64,000 nucleotides of DNA, taken from NCBI RefSeq assembly GCF_012489685.1, contig NC_080046.1, forward strand, positions 25,984,223-26,048,222, written 5' to 3'. Made by a program: the position numbers and the translations under genes. Origin of the DNA: Lotus japonicus (lineage: Eukaryota > Streptophyta > Magnoliopsida > Fabales > Fabaceae). The notes below the pieces were generated by a model. The model made no database searches, was not told the DNA's origin, and saw only the letters and a program-made list of their open reading frames with translations. Below, in pieces: positions 1 through 10,740 of this stretch (the stretch's first letter is position 1; the number at the start of each line of letters is the position of its first letter).

Positions 1-270
1 GGAAACTTCTTTTGGGTGGTTGGTTTTCGGAAAACTTAGCAGGATTAGAATTTCGAAAACTAAAGACTTGGGAAACCTAGATTTTGAGAAATAAACTCAT
101 AACCTGACTAATCTGAATTGAAATCATTTTTATTAACGTTTAAGTATAGGAAAACTGAAGGGGAAAATATTTACGAAAGACGGGGAAAAGTCGACCTTTG
201 TTGTGAGTTTTGGTTTTGGGGAAAGCCACTGAGGTGAGCTACGGTGATGATTGGAAGTCACCGAGTACTT

Positions 271-486
271 TACGTACTCTTGTTGATGGGGCTGTGTTGT
301 ATTGACCGACACTAATCCCTTGGGTTCTCTTGTTGTTGGAGCGGTGTTGTATTGACCGACACTTAGCGCTCTTGTTGTTTGGGCTGTGTTGTATTGACCG
401 ACACTAGACCCTTGTGTATTCTTGTTGGTGGAGTTGTGTTGTATTGACCGACACTTACTCCGAGTTGTGTTGTATTGACCGACACT
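271..486 (+). repeat. Five-copy tandem array in LTR copy A
   Basis: The 19-base core GTGTTGTATTGACCGACAC starts at 294, 344, 386, 436 and 467. Most copies follow a variable CTCTTGTTG...G segment. The core is an imperfect palindrome (GTGTTG against CGACAC). It appears to correspond to the tandem-hairpin blocks of the other Tekay-like LTRs (35640-35830, 58562-58682). Confidence 0.85.
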
Positions 487-578
487 AACTCATTGGGTTT
501 GCTGAGATTGGGTTGTGAGCTAAACACTTTCGTGGTAAGGACGATTCGTTGTTTGGCTAACAACGTTGCATTCAATCG

Positions 579-820
579 GGTGAATAACGGGAATGGTTCA
601 CCTGTGCATATCATGGTGAATAACGGGAATGGTTCACCTTGCATAAATGATGAATAACGGGAATGGTTCATCATATGGTGAATAACGGGAATGGTTCACC
701 AAGGATGAATAACGAGAATGGTTCATCCAGGATGGATTTCATCCAGGATGGATAACGGGAATGGTCCATCCATAGTGAAGAACGGGAATGCTTCACTTGT
801 GGCGAACGGGAACGCGTCAC
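579..820 (+). repeat. Array of eight short palindromes with covarying arms
   Basis: Units lie at 579-602, 615-638, 649-672, 677-700, 704-727, 746-771, 774-797 and about 799-820. Each has a centre close to TAACGGGAATGG flanked by inverted arms. The arms differ between units but stay complementary: GGTGAA/TTCACC, GATGAA/TTCATC, GGATGGA/TCCATCC and AGTGAAG/CTTCACT. The last unit (GTGGCG/CGTCAC) has one G-T mismatch. As RNA these would be 6-7-bp stems with 10-12-nt loops. Confidence 0.9.
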
Positions 821-1027
821 AAATCCGGATTCATATTGTGCATTTCACGCATACATTCATGCTGACTGAGACTGTGTGCTGTTTGTTTATTGAAGCAATG
901 TTAGAGCCATAACATGCTAGGAATTACTTATATGCTTATATAACAACTTATATATATACCCTGTCACATGTTGAGTGTATATGTACTTATTGCTGTGAGT
1001 TGACCCTAACGCCTTGGCTTTGTTTGT

Positions 1028-1732
1028 ATGTTTGTGTTTGGGCGGTCGGCCTGCTGCCAGATGTCGATGGCCGACTGGTTCTCGACGGTCTCTCCCTCGG
1101 GGGGGATCAGATATGAGCTGCTGGATCGGGATGCCCCCACCGCTTGGGTGATCGATGTGGCTGGTCACCGAGCGACGTATAGGGGAAGGGTCATGGAGGA
1201 CCGGACGGATGAGCGAGGACGCCTGACGAGCGGAGTGCTACGGCGTATGGAGCTGAGTTTTGACTTGCCGCCCTCAGTTCATTGTGGACCAGGCACTGGA
1301 CATGCACCACCTGCACCACCTCCGACTTCACCTTCTGTTGAGGAGGACCCAGAGGAGATCGAGCCTGCTGCTGCTGCTGCTACACCTGTTGTGCCACCTC
1401 CGGCTACTGCCATCGCTTCTACCGACGTGGCGTCGTCCTCTAGGCTCGTACAGCCGAGGAGGGAGTCTGTCGTCCCGTCTGCCTCACGTCTCTTGTCTTT
1501 CTCTTCACCGCACGGCTACCGTGTGGACCCCTTGATGAGGGTGGAGGAGGAGGATGTTCTCACAGGAGAGGTGGATGTGGAGACCGGCTCGACTAGGGCG
1601 GTGCGCATGACAGTGAGGAGGGAGGTTATGGACTTGGACACCGAGATGATTACGGTGGATTCCGACTCTGACTCCGAGAGCAGTGGGGAGAGCTACTCGC
1701 CGAGCAGCAATGAGGAGGAGGAGGATTGGTGA
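1028..1732 (+). CDS. LTR-encoded ORF with conserved domain and acidic SIM-like tail (copy A)
   Basis: This 234-aa ORF lies in the sense strand of LTR copy A. Residues about 12-90 form a domain shared with the ORFs at 36555-37034 and 44668-45150. Landmarks in order are MADWF, PSGGIRYEL, AGHRATYRGRVMED, GVLRR and LPPSVHCGPG. A Pro/Ala/Ser-rich and Glu-rich linker follows. The C-terminus contains MITVDSDSDSE, a hydrophobic stretch next to acidic residues and serines that resembles a SUMO-interaction motif. I do not recognise the domain. Start choice is uncertain: ATG 1028 opens the ORF, but a CCAG/ATG junction just before MSMADWF could instead be a splice acceptor. The other LTRs place this region downstream of a TATA box, so it would sit in the leader of the genomic RNA. 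That the frame survives in divergent copies suggests it is, or was, coding. Confidence 0.6.
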   Translation: MFVFGRSACCQMSMADWFSTVSPSGGIRYELLDRDAPTAWVIDVAGHRATYRGRVMEDRTDERGRLTSGVLRRMELSFDLPPSVHCGPGTGHAPPAPPPTSPSVEEDPEEIEPAAAAATPVVPPPATAIASTDVASSSRLVQPRRESVVPSASRLLSFSSPHGYRVDPLMRVEEEDVLTGEVDVETGSTRAVRMTVRREVMDLDTEMITVDSDSDSESSGESYSPSSNEEEEDW

Positions 1733-2201
1733 GCTGAGCTGGGAGGGTAGGTTAGGTATAGCGACATTTTTTGTGTAGAGCTCTGATCGTCAGTTTCTTT
1801 TTGGGACAGGGTAGGTTCCGATGTGTGGCTTTTTGTGTGGTTCTTTTGAGGAGGATCACAGGGAGTCTGTCGGAGTATAGGGGTCTTTCTTTCAGGCCAT
1901 TTTTGAGTGCCGACTTTCTCTTGGATAACTGTATTTTGATACTCTTACTTACAGTGCTGATGTTGTACATATTTGCCTACGGGCGTACTACTTTGGAGTC
2001 ACTGCGGCTTCGCGTGACATAGAGTGCAGCTGAGGCTGTACAGATGTATATATTGTATATCGATTAGTTAGTTGTTGGGTTTTGTCTTTACTTCTTTAAC
2101 ACTTTGATTTAAAGGAAAGAAAACGAAAAAAAATTTACCTGCTTTTCGCGTAAAGGTTATTTTTGGTTACTAAAGTGACACCTGGAAATCGGGGTGTTAC
2201 A

Positions 2202-2571
2202 ATAAACAGTTTGTTTAGTTCCTTTAGGAGATCAAGGTTGATCGGATCCTAGAGAAGACTAAGAGAGTGAATCTTAGTGTGAGCTAAGTCAGTGTAATTG
2301 TTAGTCACTTGTAGGTTTCAAGTGCAGTTGTAACACTTTACCTGATTAGTGGATTGCCTTCATTCTAAGAAGGAAGAAATCACCTTAACGGGTGGACTGG
2401 AGTAGCTTGAGTGATTTATCAAGTGAACCAGGATAAAAATCCTTGTGTGCTTTTCTATCTCTTATCTTTAGCACTTAGTTCTCGAAAAGATTTGTCAAAA
2501 TCTTTAAGGTGGAAGTTTTATCCTGAAAACGTTATTCAAACCCCCCCTTTCTACCGTTTTTCATACCTTCA
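2202..2571 (+). mobile_element. SIRE-like Ty1/copia LTR, 3' fragment
   Basis: This aligns by eye with the end of the copia LTR at about 30055-30428. Shared blocks include GAGAAGACTAAGAGAGTGAA, GATTAGTGGATTGCCTTCAT and the C-run followed by TTTTTCATACCTTCA. It ends at 2571 with no primer-binding site after it, so it is the end of a 3' LTR or a solo LTR. Its left part is displaced by the Tekay-like LTR ending at 2201. Confidence 0.85.
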
Positions 2572-2572
2572 T

Positions 2573-3794
2573 TTAGTCCCTGACCAAAATCCCCAAATCA
2601 GAAAAGTTTCAACCTCTCCATCATCTTCTTCCTCCTTATCATCTTACCCAGAAAATCAGCAATGCTTGGTTGTATTTTGGATCTTCAATTTCGCATCATC
2701 TACATTTTAGAAACTATTAACTTCAAATGAGTAAGGCTTAAAATTGCAACATATGGATATACTTAAGATCTTAGACAACTAATTGTTCCTTTAGAATTGG
2801 ACAGTTAGGAGGACTTGTCAACATTAGGAGGAGACAACAATGCTAGTGTTGGTTAGGGAAGAGAAAATATTACAAAAACATGCTGGTTCCGTAATTGCCA
2901 GACTTCCCCCAATTTTTTCAATTTTAACATAAAAAAATTGAGGGAGTATACTAACACCAATATAAAATTAATTAGTATTTTTCTTTGCTAAATCCAAAGA
3001 TAAGAGTCAGATATGAATATACTGAAACACTTTATCTCTCCATTCAAACACACAACCGCGTGCTTCTATATGTCTGATAAGCAGCTCAGGCAATAGAGAT
3101 CTTAGTGAAAGGTGAAGCTTACACTTACAGATCTGAGGGAAGGGGAAGGGGAGGCAACAGAGACGTCCTCCTCATCATCTTACCCAGAAAATCAGCAATT
3201 TAGTCCTCTTATTCCAGAAGATTTTTACACTTATTGATCTGAGGGGAAGGGGCTCTCGAGCGATCATAAATGGTAGGAGGAAAAGTGAGGGGGTGGCCAT
3301 TGAAGAAGAAGAATGAGGTTTCAATGTAGAGGATTTGAGAAAGAAAGTATTTTTAGAGTTATTTTGTTTATGGGTTTGGTTCTAGGGTTTCATATGTGAA
3401 AATGAAGGTGGTGATGATGATGATGATTTTAATACTAGTAACACCAGCTACACCGCTTTCTCACTTCACCCTCAAAAATCCATCATCATCTCCTTCGATC
3501 TCAAAACCCACGCTTTGCAAATCTTTTCCCCTTCCGAATTTGCATGGAAGCCAATAGCATCCTCTGTTTCTCTCACTAGTCATTTGTCAAACATCCACAG
3601 AGCAAGTGAAAGGAAAAAGCTTGGCCTTTTATCAACTTCTCTATGTAAGTCTTCACCTCCAAATTCAATTTTCATCTAGGTTTCTTCTGAAGTATTGAAC
3701 TTTAATTGTTTTTTCTGGGTAAGATGATAAGTAGGAAGAAGATGATGGAGAGGTATAAATTTTTCTGATTTGGGGATTTTGGTCAGGGACTGAA
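2573..3794. repeat. Inverted-repeat bounded segment, about 1.2 kb
   Basis: About 88 bp at 2573-2660 recur inverted at 3709-3794. Both carry AGTCCCTGACCAAAATCCCC, AAATCAGAAAA, CCTCTCCATCATCTTCTTCC and TTATCATCTTACCCAGAAAA. A further partial copy of TCATCTTACCCAGAAAATCA lies near 3175. This could be a long-TIR (Mutator-like) element, but no target duplication is visible because a copia LTR adjoins the left end. No gene is seen inside. Confidence 0.6.
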
Positions 3795-4640
3795 TTGAAG
3801 TTTTTAAGTTTTAAAAAAAAAATCTTAATTTTTAAATCCACGTGGAAAGTCCACGGGGCACATAACGTGCCAAATCACCTTGGCCGTTACCGTTTCCTGA
3901 CGGGATCCAATCAAGGGATTAAGGTGATTGACGTTTTGCAACTTCAGGGACCACCGACAACATTTCAATAGAATAGAGACTAAAATGCCCGATGCATGAA
4001 ACTTTAGGGACGAAAGTGACCATTCACCCAAGTTTACATGGAAAAATGGGCTAAAGAAGACGTTTCTTGTGTGCTCTAATACCAGTTATTTTATTTTCTT
4101 TTGAACGTTTCCTCCCTTCTACTTAAAAGAGTCAACACAGTAGACTCTTGGATTATGTATACATGTTTTTCCTACACGATCACTGGTTCATAGATTTTCA
4201 TTTGTTTCCAAATTTTGCAGCAAACACCATTTTCTCTCTTTGGGTTAACTGTCTCTAACTACTCTTTCGGCTGTACTCTACACTGTATTATTTGTTCCCG
4301 CAATTAAGAATACCAATACAAGAAAAGGGTATATTGACATAAGAGACTAAAGTAGGTAGTGCCGTGTACTTGCTTTCACTCAGATATATTTGACTTATGG
4401 TAATTATTTGGTAGATTAGGAACAGTTTAACATGTAATGGAGTATAACAAGTGCCATTAGTTAATGATATGATAATTAATGGTGGAAGCTCTAGAAATCA
4501 TCTGCTGCAGCCTGCAGAGTATCTACATGCTAACTCGGATTGCAAGCTTGGAACACAAAATAAAGGGTGTTTAAAACCATTAAATATAAAATCAATAACT
4601 CAATTGGAGTAGGAGAGAAATTTTGTTGAAGAAGGATGCA
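3795..4640. other. No gene seen; low-copy or degenerate repeat sequence
   Basis: No convincing coding sequence is visible. The 3840-4030 stretch contains short palindromes (CCACGTGGAAAGTCCACG; TTGGCACGTTATG on the minus strand) and the phrase GGGACGAAAGTGACCATTCA, which looks like the edge of an old DNA transposon. I could not define its ends. Confidence 0.4.
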
Positions 4641-5370
4641 AGTTGGTCGCCATATTGTTTAATCACTTTAATTTTACACATGATGAACAAGATAGGATAA
4701 AGGGCATGATAGTGTTATCCTATCCTGCTGGAGCAACAAACAACATATTACAGCAGGATAGGATTACTGTTATCATATCTTGTCCACCAAACGAGCTCTT
4801 ATTATTTATCACGTGTTACAATTAAGTGAAAACCAATTGGTTATAAATATTGATTTTTAATAGTAATAGACTAATTATCTATTTTCATCTCCCATTATTT
4901 AAAATTATTTATCTACTTATATAATAATTTATAATTTAAATATACAGTACTTTTGAAATAATAATATTCTTAATTTAGCTAACTTTTATTTTTAATTATC
5001 ATGTGTCATAACTAATAAGTGAAAACCAATTGGTTAATTGCATAATTTTATTTAAAATATAGGTTATCTTCAAAACAATAAAATAGGCTAATTAATAAAA
5101 TTTAAATTAATTTTAGTTATTTTAAAATACAGACTCATTCATGAAAATGTATCAAAAATTTAATTTAATAGAATGATCAATTTTTAAATGTATTTTTTAT
5201 TCAAATATGAATTTGATACATTTTTTCTTAACATATCCTGTCTTTATCATGTTCACCTCAAACACATGATAGGATAAGAGTATATACTGCTCTTATCCTA
5301 TCATGTTGCTATCCTGTTCACATATCATAACCTATCATATCTTGTTCTGACCACCAAACAGACCCTTAGA
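4641..5370. repeat. AT-rich MITE-like fragments
   Basis: Two related ends in the same orientation, ATATCTTGTCCACCAAACGA near 4777 and ATCTTGTTCTGACCACCAAA near 5338, are associated with inverted ATAGGATAAG/CTTATCCTAT motifs (4690-4770, 5260-5310). CCACCAAACAGACCCTTA resembles the terminus of Tourist-type MITEs. The intervening 4830-5220 is very AT-rich with no ORF. The full boundaries are not resolved. Confidence 0.4.
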
Positions 5371-5686
5371 GTTAATGGATATGCAAATTTACATCCAATT
5401 AATGTATGCCACATAAGAGAGAAAGTTGCATTTATTTTTACTTTTAATTAAAATAAAAACATATTTTTTAATTTGATGGAATTCAATTGTATGTTTGTCT
5501 AAACAATTGCATATACGTTAGTTTTAACTCTTAGGGCCCGTTTAGCACGTTGTATAGTATAAGGCCTGATAGTATAAGACTTGACTGTATTAGGCCTGAT
5601 AGGATAAGGCCTGATAGGATAAGGCCTAATGAAATTTTAATACTATATAGCGTTTGGTCATGCACTGTATAATTTGGTGGCAACAC

Positions 5687-6082
5687 TGTTGGATTTATTA
5701 ATCCAGCGTCACCCTTAGGATTCGATGGGCTTAACATCCCACCCCATGGCGCTTAACATCGCAGCCCCTTGAGGACTCTGTGCTATAAGGAAATAAAGTT
5801 GCGCCCTCACTAACAGCAATTGCTTTTGGCGTAGTGGTAAGCGCTTGATCCAATAAGTGGTATCAGAGCAAGGTCATGGGTTCGAATCCCCCGGCTAACA
5901 CTGGGGGGGAGATTGTTGGATTTATTAATCCAGCGTCACCCTTAGGATTCGATGGGCTTAACATCCCACCCCATGGCGCTTAACATCGCAGCCCCTTGAG
6001 GACTCTGTGCTATAAGGAAATAAAGTTGCGCCCTCACTAACAGCAATTGCTTTTGGCGTAGTGGTAAGCGCTTGATCCAATA
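5687..6082 (+). mobile_element. Complete TRIM retrotransposon with identical LTRs
   Basis: Two 169-bp direct repeats (5687-5855 and 5914-6082) look identical base for base. They begin TGTTGGAT and end ATCCAATA. The 58-bp interior carries a primer-binding site TGGTATCAGAGC (5858-5869), complementary to the 3' end of initiator-Met tRNA, and a purine tract CTGGGGGGGAGAT (5901-5913). The 5-bp target duplication AACAC lies at 5682-5686 and 6083-6087. It has no coding capacity, as expected for a TRIM. Identical LTRs indicate a young insertion. Confidence 0.93.
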
Positions 6083-6109
6083 AACACAAGTTATGTGGTA
6101 GTGCTGGTA

Positions 6110-6725
6110 TTGGAAAGTGATGATGGTGGCAGTGGTGTGGATGGTGGTGGCGGCGACGGTGGTGGTAGTAGTGGCGGTAGTGGCGATGGCGGCAGTGGTG
6201 GAGGGTGGTGGTGACAGTGGTGGTGGTGTTGGTGGCGGAGGATGGGGGCGGCAGTAGTGGTGGTATGAAGGAATCCGCGATGGTAGCAGTGGTGGAGCAT
6301 GGTGGTGGTGGCGGCGACTGTGGTGGTGGCGGCAACTGTGGTGGTGGTGGCAATGGTGGTGGTAGTGGTGGAGGAGGGTGGTTGTGGTGGCGGCGGCGGT
6401 AGTGGCGGCGAAGGTGGTTGCAGTAGTGGTGGTGGTGGAGGTAAAGCATGGTGGTTGCGGCGGCGACAATGGTGGTGGTGGCGGCAATGGTGGTGGTAGT
6501 GGTGGAGGTGGTGGTGGTGGAGAGTGGTTGTGGTGGCGGCGATGGTGGTGGTGGAGGTGGCGGTGACAGTGGTGGCGGAGGCGGCAATGGTGGAGGGTGG
6601 TTGTTGGCAACAACGGTGGTGGTGGAGGGTGGTTGTGGTAGCAGCGACAGTGGTGGCGGTAGTGACGGTGGTGGTGGTAGTGGTGGAGGCTGTGGTGGTG
6701 GTGGAGGGTGATTGTGGCGGCGGTT
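6110..6725. repeat. GGT/GGC-rich trinucleotide tract
   Basis: About 0.6 kb is almost entirely GGT, GGC and GTA triplets (CCACCA on the other strand). All long open frames here are by-products of the three-base period and encode only runs of Gly/Val, His/Pro/Thr and similar residues. It lies inside the Tourist-like element, directly after the TRIM. Confidence 0.9.
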
Positions 6726-6912
6726 GATTAAATATATTCAAGTAGTGTATGCATTGCACTCTTATCATGCCTTATCCATCATTTTGATGTATAAGAGGAG
6801 ATTGATGTATAAGCTATACAATACAATGTGACCGCCAAACAATGGATAAGTCCGTAATGAATTGTATCAATTTATACTATCATGGATAAATGACGTACCA
6901 AATGAACCCTTA

Positions 6913-7239
6913 GTTTTACTTCATCTCCCTCTGAAAGAATGAAGAGGAAGAAATGTGTATAAAATTTTATGATGATTTAATTTATACATGCTTGATTTCT
7001 ATCTTTTATAAATCTCTTAATCAAAGTTTAAAAAAAGATAAGGAATATTATATAAATTTGAGAGCATGAGAGCAGAACACAATGTTCGATTCATGGAACA
7101 TAGAATTGAAATATAAAAGAATCTTATGAACAATTAAACGTATAATACTATCACAATATTCTATCCCTTGTGCCAATGGCAATGATGAAGCTTCGGTTTT
7201 GAACAAGATGAAAGGTTGCTTTATATCCGAAAAAACGTA
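6913..7239. other. No gene seen
   Basis: AT-rich sequence between two MITEs. No gene, RNA gene or clear repeat is visible. Confidence 0.5.
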
Positions 7240-7542
7240 CTCCCTCCATTTCAAAATAGTTGTTGTTTAAGGTAATGCACATAGTTTAAGAGCTCATTAA
7301 TTTTCCTATAACACCCCTATTTAAAGTTAAGTTTTATTAAAGAGAGAGCATGATACTTATTGATTAAGTGATTGGAGAGAATTGTGATTGGTGAGAATTG
7401 AAGGTGGTAGGTGAGAGATACAATATCAAGTGAGGATATATATGGAAAAATATGTGATAAATAGTCTTGAAATGCTAAAACAACAACCATTTTGGAAAAA
7501 ATGTGATAAGCTAAAACAATAACCATTTTGGAACGGGGGGAG
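7240..7542. mobile_element. Stowaway-like MITE
   Basis: Imperfect terminal inverted repeats: left CTCCCTCCATTTCAAAATAG, right (minus strand) CTCCCCCCGTTCCAAAATGG. The left flank is TA; the right flank is AA, probably a mutated TA. About 303 bp and non-coding. It is related in its ends to the MITE at 20857-21170. Confidence 0.8.
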
Positions 7543-8494
7543 AATCAATTAAATACAACCTTTTAGACGCGCAAAGTCAATGCAAAACATACATTATGGT
7601 ACATTTAACTATTTGTAATCATCTACTCACACTTTATTTTTCCTCTTATTTTATTTACACATATTTTTCATCCATCCACACTATATATAGCGTTATCCGC
7701 CGAACGCTAATTAGCGTCAACTCAATGTCAATTAGTGTCAGCTCCAATTGACGCTTATATATCACTAACCAACGTAGCATTTTCTCACCGATCATTAGCC
7801 TGGTTCACAACTAATGCTATTTTGACCAATCAAATTAGTGTTGTAGCCCTACAACGTAACTGCAGCTAATGTGAAGTAGATCTAGCCCATCTCTTAGTAG
7901 ATCAACCTAAAGAGACGTGAAAGTCCAAGTCAGTTATTCACCATACCAAATTGCAAGGCTTTGTCGCGAAGGTTTCTTGACTCCAAACCTTAGAAGATCA
8001 TGAATCGTTTTGTTGACCAGCTAGGTTGTGAAATCTCGCCGAATTTTTAGGCGGATGACCAATCACACATCAACTTGAGTCAGCCACCCATGGACAAAGG
8101 CGTCCAAGTTCATCCTCCAGGCGCACGCTAGTAAATATTATTATAAGTGATTGTCATCTCCCCATTAATGTGATTAATAAGATCTCTTTATCCCCTTCTA
8201 TTCCTTATGTAATTTATCAATCACCTTCATGATTCTAATACTAATCAAAGAAGACCTCAATTCTATAATAGGCTTCTTCATGCTTAATATCTCTTAATCT
8301 TCTTCCATTCCTTATGTAATTTCCCAATTACCTCCATGATTGCAATATTAATCGAAAAAGACCTCAATTCTATAATAGGCTTCTTCATGCTTAACATAAT
8401 CCTATTTATTTACTGAGAAATTCTAAGACATAATTTTGTGTTTAACATACCTAACCTTGTTTCTATAGTTTCTTTATAAACAATATCAAACTAC
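7543..8494. other. Intergenic; one local tandem duplication
   Basis: No gene is seen. Around 7690-7760 there are several inverted TTAGCGT/ACGCTAA-type words. A direct duplication with a 107-bp period covers about 8183-8396: ATTCCTTATGTAATTT starts at 8200 and 8307, and both copies end in CTATAATAGGCTTCTTCATG. Confidence 0.6.
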
Positions 8495-8769
8495 CAAACT
8501 TTAGGTGCCCACTAGGGTGGACACTTATTTTTTTTGTCCATCGGTGCACCATAATCATATACCGTTAGATCTGAGAATATTGGAATATTATTTTATTGGA
8601 TGGTTAGGATTGAATGATGATAAAAATGATAAAAATGTAAATTTGTAATCCCTATTCATCTTCCCTAACCCACCTTGCTCTTCATTTTCCCTAACCACCG
8701 TGTCCACCTGACCAGCGTCGTCACCGCCTACAGTTTCAGAACCTCTCCCCCCTCACTCCCACACCAATC

Positions 8770-10140
8770 TGAGATGGAAATAAATAACACAAGAAAGGGG
8801 GGTTTGAATTGTGTTCTTGAAAATTGCTTTTTAAAACATAGGTTTGTGAAAAGAATATTAGTTCTTAAGAAAACGTTTAGCATGACTTTTCGTAAACCGT
8901 TTAGTGCAGCGGAAATATAAGCAAGTAAGGCAGACGATCAACACACATAGATTTATACTGGTTCACCCTAAACGATTGGGCTACGTCCAGTACTTGGCCA
9001 CCACCAAGATTTTTACTAGCAAGTATCAAGGACTTCTCAAATACAAGTATTCTCAAGGACTTCTCCTACAAGTATTATCACACACTTCTCCAAGTATTCT
9101 ACATGACTCCTCCTACAAGTATTGTTCAGGACTTCTCCCACAATCTTTACAAGATTAGTTCACTCTACAAGATTTCTCTTCGTTCAAGAGTAAAGGTAGA
9201 GAATTTATAGCACTGGAACTCTAAGTGTTTGGGTTCAGATTTGACTTTGGTTCACTTAAGAGTTCTAAATATAAGAGAGAAAGGAATAAAGAGATTTGAC
9301 TCTTTTAAGGTACGAGGTTCTCTCTTTCACTTGCAGAAATAAAGGCTTGGGTTTGACACTTAAAGAGTTTCTGCTTGAGCTTTGAATGCTTTGAAGAAGA
9401 TTGGAATGAATGCTTGAGTTCTTGTCTTTCATAATTAATTCTCTCTTAGTCTTCAATCTTCAAGAGTGCCTTATATACTCGCTTGCTAGTGTTGAAGCCG
9501 TTGTGAGACATAATCCGACCGTTGCTGTAGCCGTTGTGTTATAAGATCCAACCGTTGATTCAAATGAGTTCGGTTGGTAGCTTCATTAAAGGCAAGCTTA
9601 GAGGCAAGTCTATCCTTTAGCAGGAATTGTGATGTTTGTCAGCTAGTAGGTGGCGATAGACTTGGGTTACTTTTCAGAAATGAGACAATTGAGAAATATG
9701 ATGTTGACCGTTTGTCCTTTTCCCTTGTTGGTCAGCGTGCCTTTAGCTAAAGTAAAATAGTCTTCACGTGATCAGATTTGAATGTAAGTCTTACATTTGG
9801 TTGCCTTTTGATTTGAATGTAGGGCAATTGGTTACAATCTGACTTTATCTTTGGCGCTCAAAAATTGTCTTCAATATTTCTGACTGATGACGTGGCATTG
9901 GTCGGTCAGAATATATGCGTCTTGACTTGGATGAGTTTGCTTGCCAAACAGTCTTGTGACTTCTGAAGCTTTTCTTTTTGTGATGATTGAACGTTGAAGC
10001 ATATAACATGAATTGAGTTTCTCCTGAAATTCAAGTGTTATAATAAGTTTAGTTTTCAATATAAATACTTCTATAAAAATTGTTATGATCAAAATAAGAT
10101 TTTAAAAACGTTATGACGCGTTTGAACTGAACGCAGTCAC
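8770..10140 (-). mobile_element. Ty1/copia-type solo LTR (reverse)
   Basis: On the plus strand it opens with AACACAAGAAAGGGGGGTTT, the reverse of the C-run end of SIRE-type LTRs. On the minus strand a TATA box (TATATAAGG, near 9469) is placed as in the SIRE-like LTR at 29903. The 9000-9150 stretch is a short-period repeat of CAAGGACTTCTC and ACAAGTATT words. The ends are approximate: candidate flanks CAATC and CCATC match imperfectly. Confidence 0.5.
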
Positions 10141-10326
10141 CATCACCGAAAAATCCCGAAACTAGAAACTCGAAATCCCCACTGCCAAATACACAGAAAA
10201 TACCCATAACCCAAGATAAACTAAACCCAGAACCCAACCAACCAAACCCCCCATGAAATCAGCCCACTTTCACCTGTGCTGCATACTATAGGACTCGACG
10301 GTGCTGCTCATGCTGTTGTTGGTGGG

Positions 10327-10586
10327 TTAGATCGGCTCGAACTTGGAGAAACCATGGGAGAGGGGGATTTGGGAGATATCGTCGACGCCGTCAATGATTT
10401 CGTTGGGGGTGGGGAAGTTGGTATTGGCCTTGGGCCCGCAAAAGGAGCGGGCGGTGGTGTCGTAGGCACGAGCCACGTTCTCGACGAAACCGAAGGTCCT
10501 GAGCCAGACGCGAGCTTTCTTCCACAAATCTCTGCTCTCTGTCGCGAATTTCCCCCGGGACGCTTCCTCACGCTGCGAACCCTCAT
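10327..10586 (-). pseudogene. AP2/ERF transcription-factor fragment, frameshifted
   Basis: Reading the minus strand from the ATG at 10586 gives RVRSVRKRP, the start of an AP2/ERF domain (family form: RGVRKRPWG). After a 1-bp loss near 10555, where the Trp codon TGG reads GG, the next frame continues KFATESRDLWKKARVWLRTF, then VARAYDTTARSFCGPKANTNFP and a stop at 10327. The order and spacing match an ERF domain of class II ERF3-like type, but the invariant WLG is WLR and the protein is cut soon after the domain. No DNA-binding protein can be made. It lies inside the MULE-like element, so it is more likely a captured fragment than a decayed resident gene. Confidence 0.8.
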
Positions 10587-10740
10587 TTCCTTCTCCCTCG
10601 ACCTTGCAAATTTATGCATGGAGAGCATGGGGATGGAGAAACCCTTGTGGTTTTTGAAGATCTGAAGAACAGAGAAGTTGAGCATAGAAATGAAGATCTG
10701 AAGAAACCCTTGGGAGAACAGAGACCAGAGAACATGAGCA

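Larger units (their letters stand above)
1..2201 (+). mobile_element. Tekay-like Ty3/gypsy LTR, 3' part (copy A)
   Basis: The segment ends at 2201 in ATCGGGGTGTTACA, the sense-strand LTR terminus seen in the other Tekay-like copies of this window, preceded by the same GGTTACTAAAGTGAC block. The start lies outside the window. It holds two short-repeat arrays (271-486, 579-820) and an LTR-borne ORF (1028-1732). It abuts a copia LTR piece at 2202, so it was inserted into that LTR. It is the most divergent of the Tekay-like copies here; whether it is a solo LTR or the 3' LTR of a full element cannot be told. Confidence 0.8.
5534..6909. mobile_element. Tourist-like (PIF/Harbinger) non-autonomous element
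   Basis: Terminal inverted repeats GGGCCCGTTTAGCACGT (left) and GGGTTCATTTGGTACGT (minus strand of right end) are each flanked by the trinucleotide TTA (5531-5533; 6910-6912), the target preference of PIF/Harbinger elements. The interior contains ATAGTATAA motifs near both ends, an inserted TRIM (5687-6082) and a GGT-rich tract. No transposase is present, so it would depend on a partner element. Confidence 0.7.

Noticed and set aside
579..820. CRISPR-like look of regularly spaced palindromes.
   Set aside because: Plant nuclear LTR sequence, spacers are short and irregular, and no cas genes are present.
2411..2710. 99-aa open frame.
   Set aside because: Lies across the end of a copia LTR and an inverted repeat; chance frame.
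5830..5900. tRNA-like sequence with A-box and B-box words.
   Set aside because: No acceptor stem or anticodon arm can be formed; the words span a TRIM LTR end and its tRNA-primer site.
5942..6768. Several 200-aa open frames rich in His/Pro/Thr or Gly/Val.
   Set aside because: All arise from the GGT/GGC triplet tract; composition is pure repeat and frames are open on both strands at once.
10276..10665. 129-aa plus-strand open frame opposite the AP2/ERF fragment.
   Set aside because: Mirror of a GC-rich coding remnant on the minus strand; no family features.
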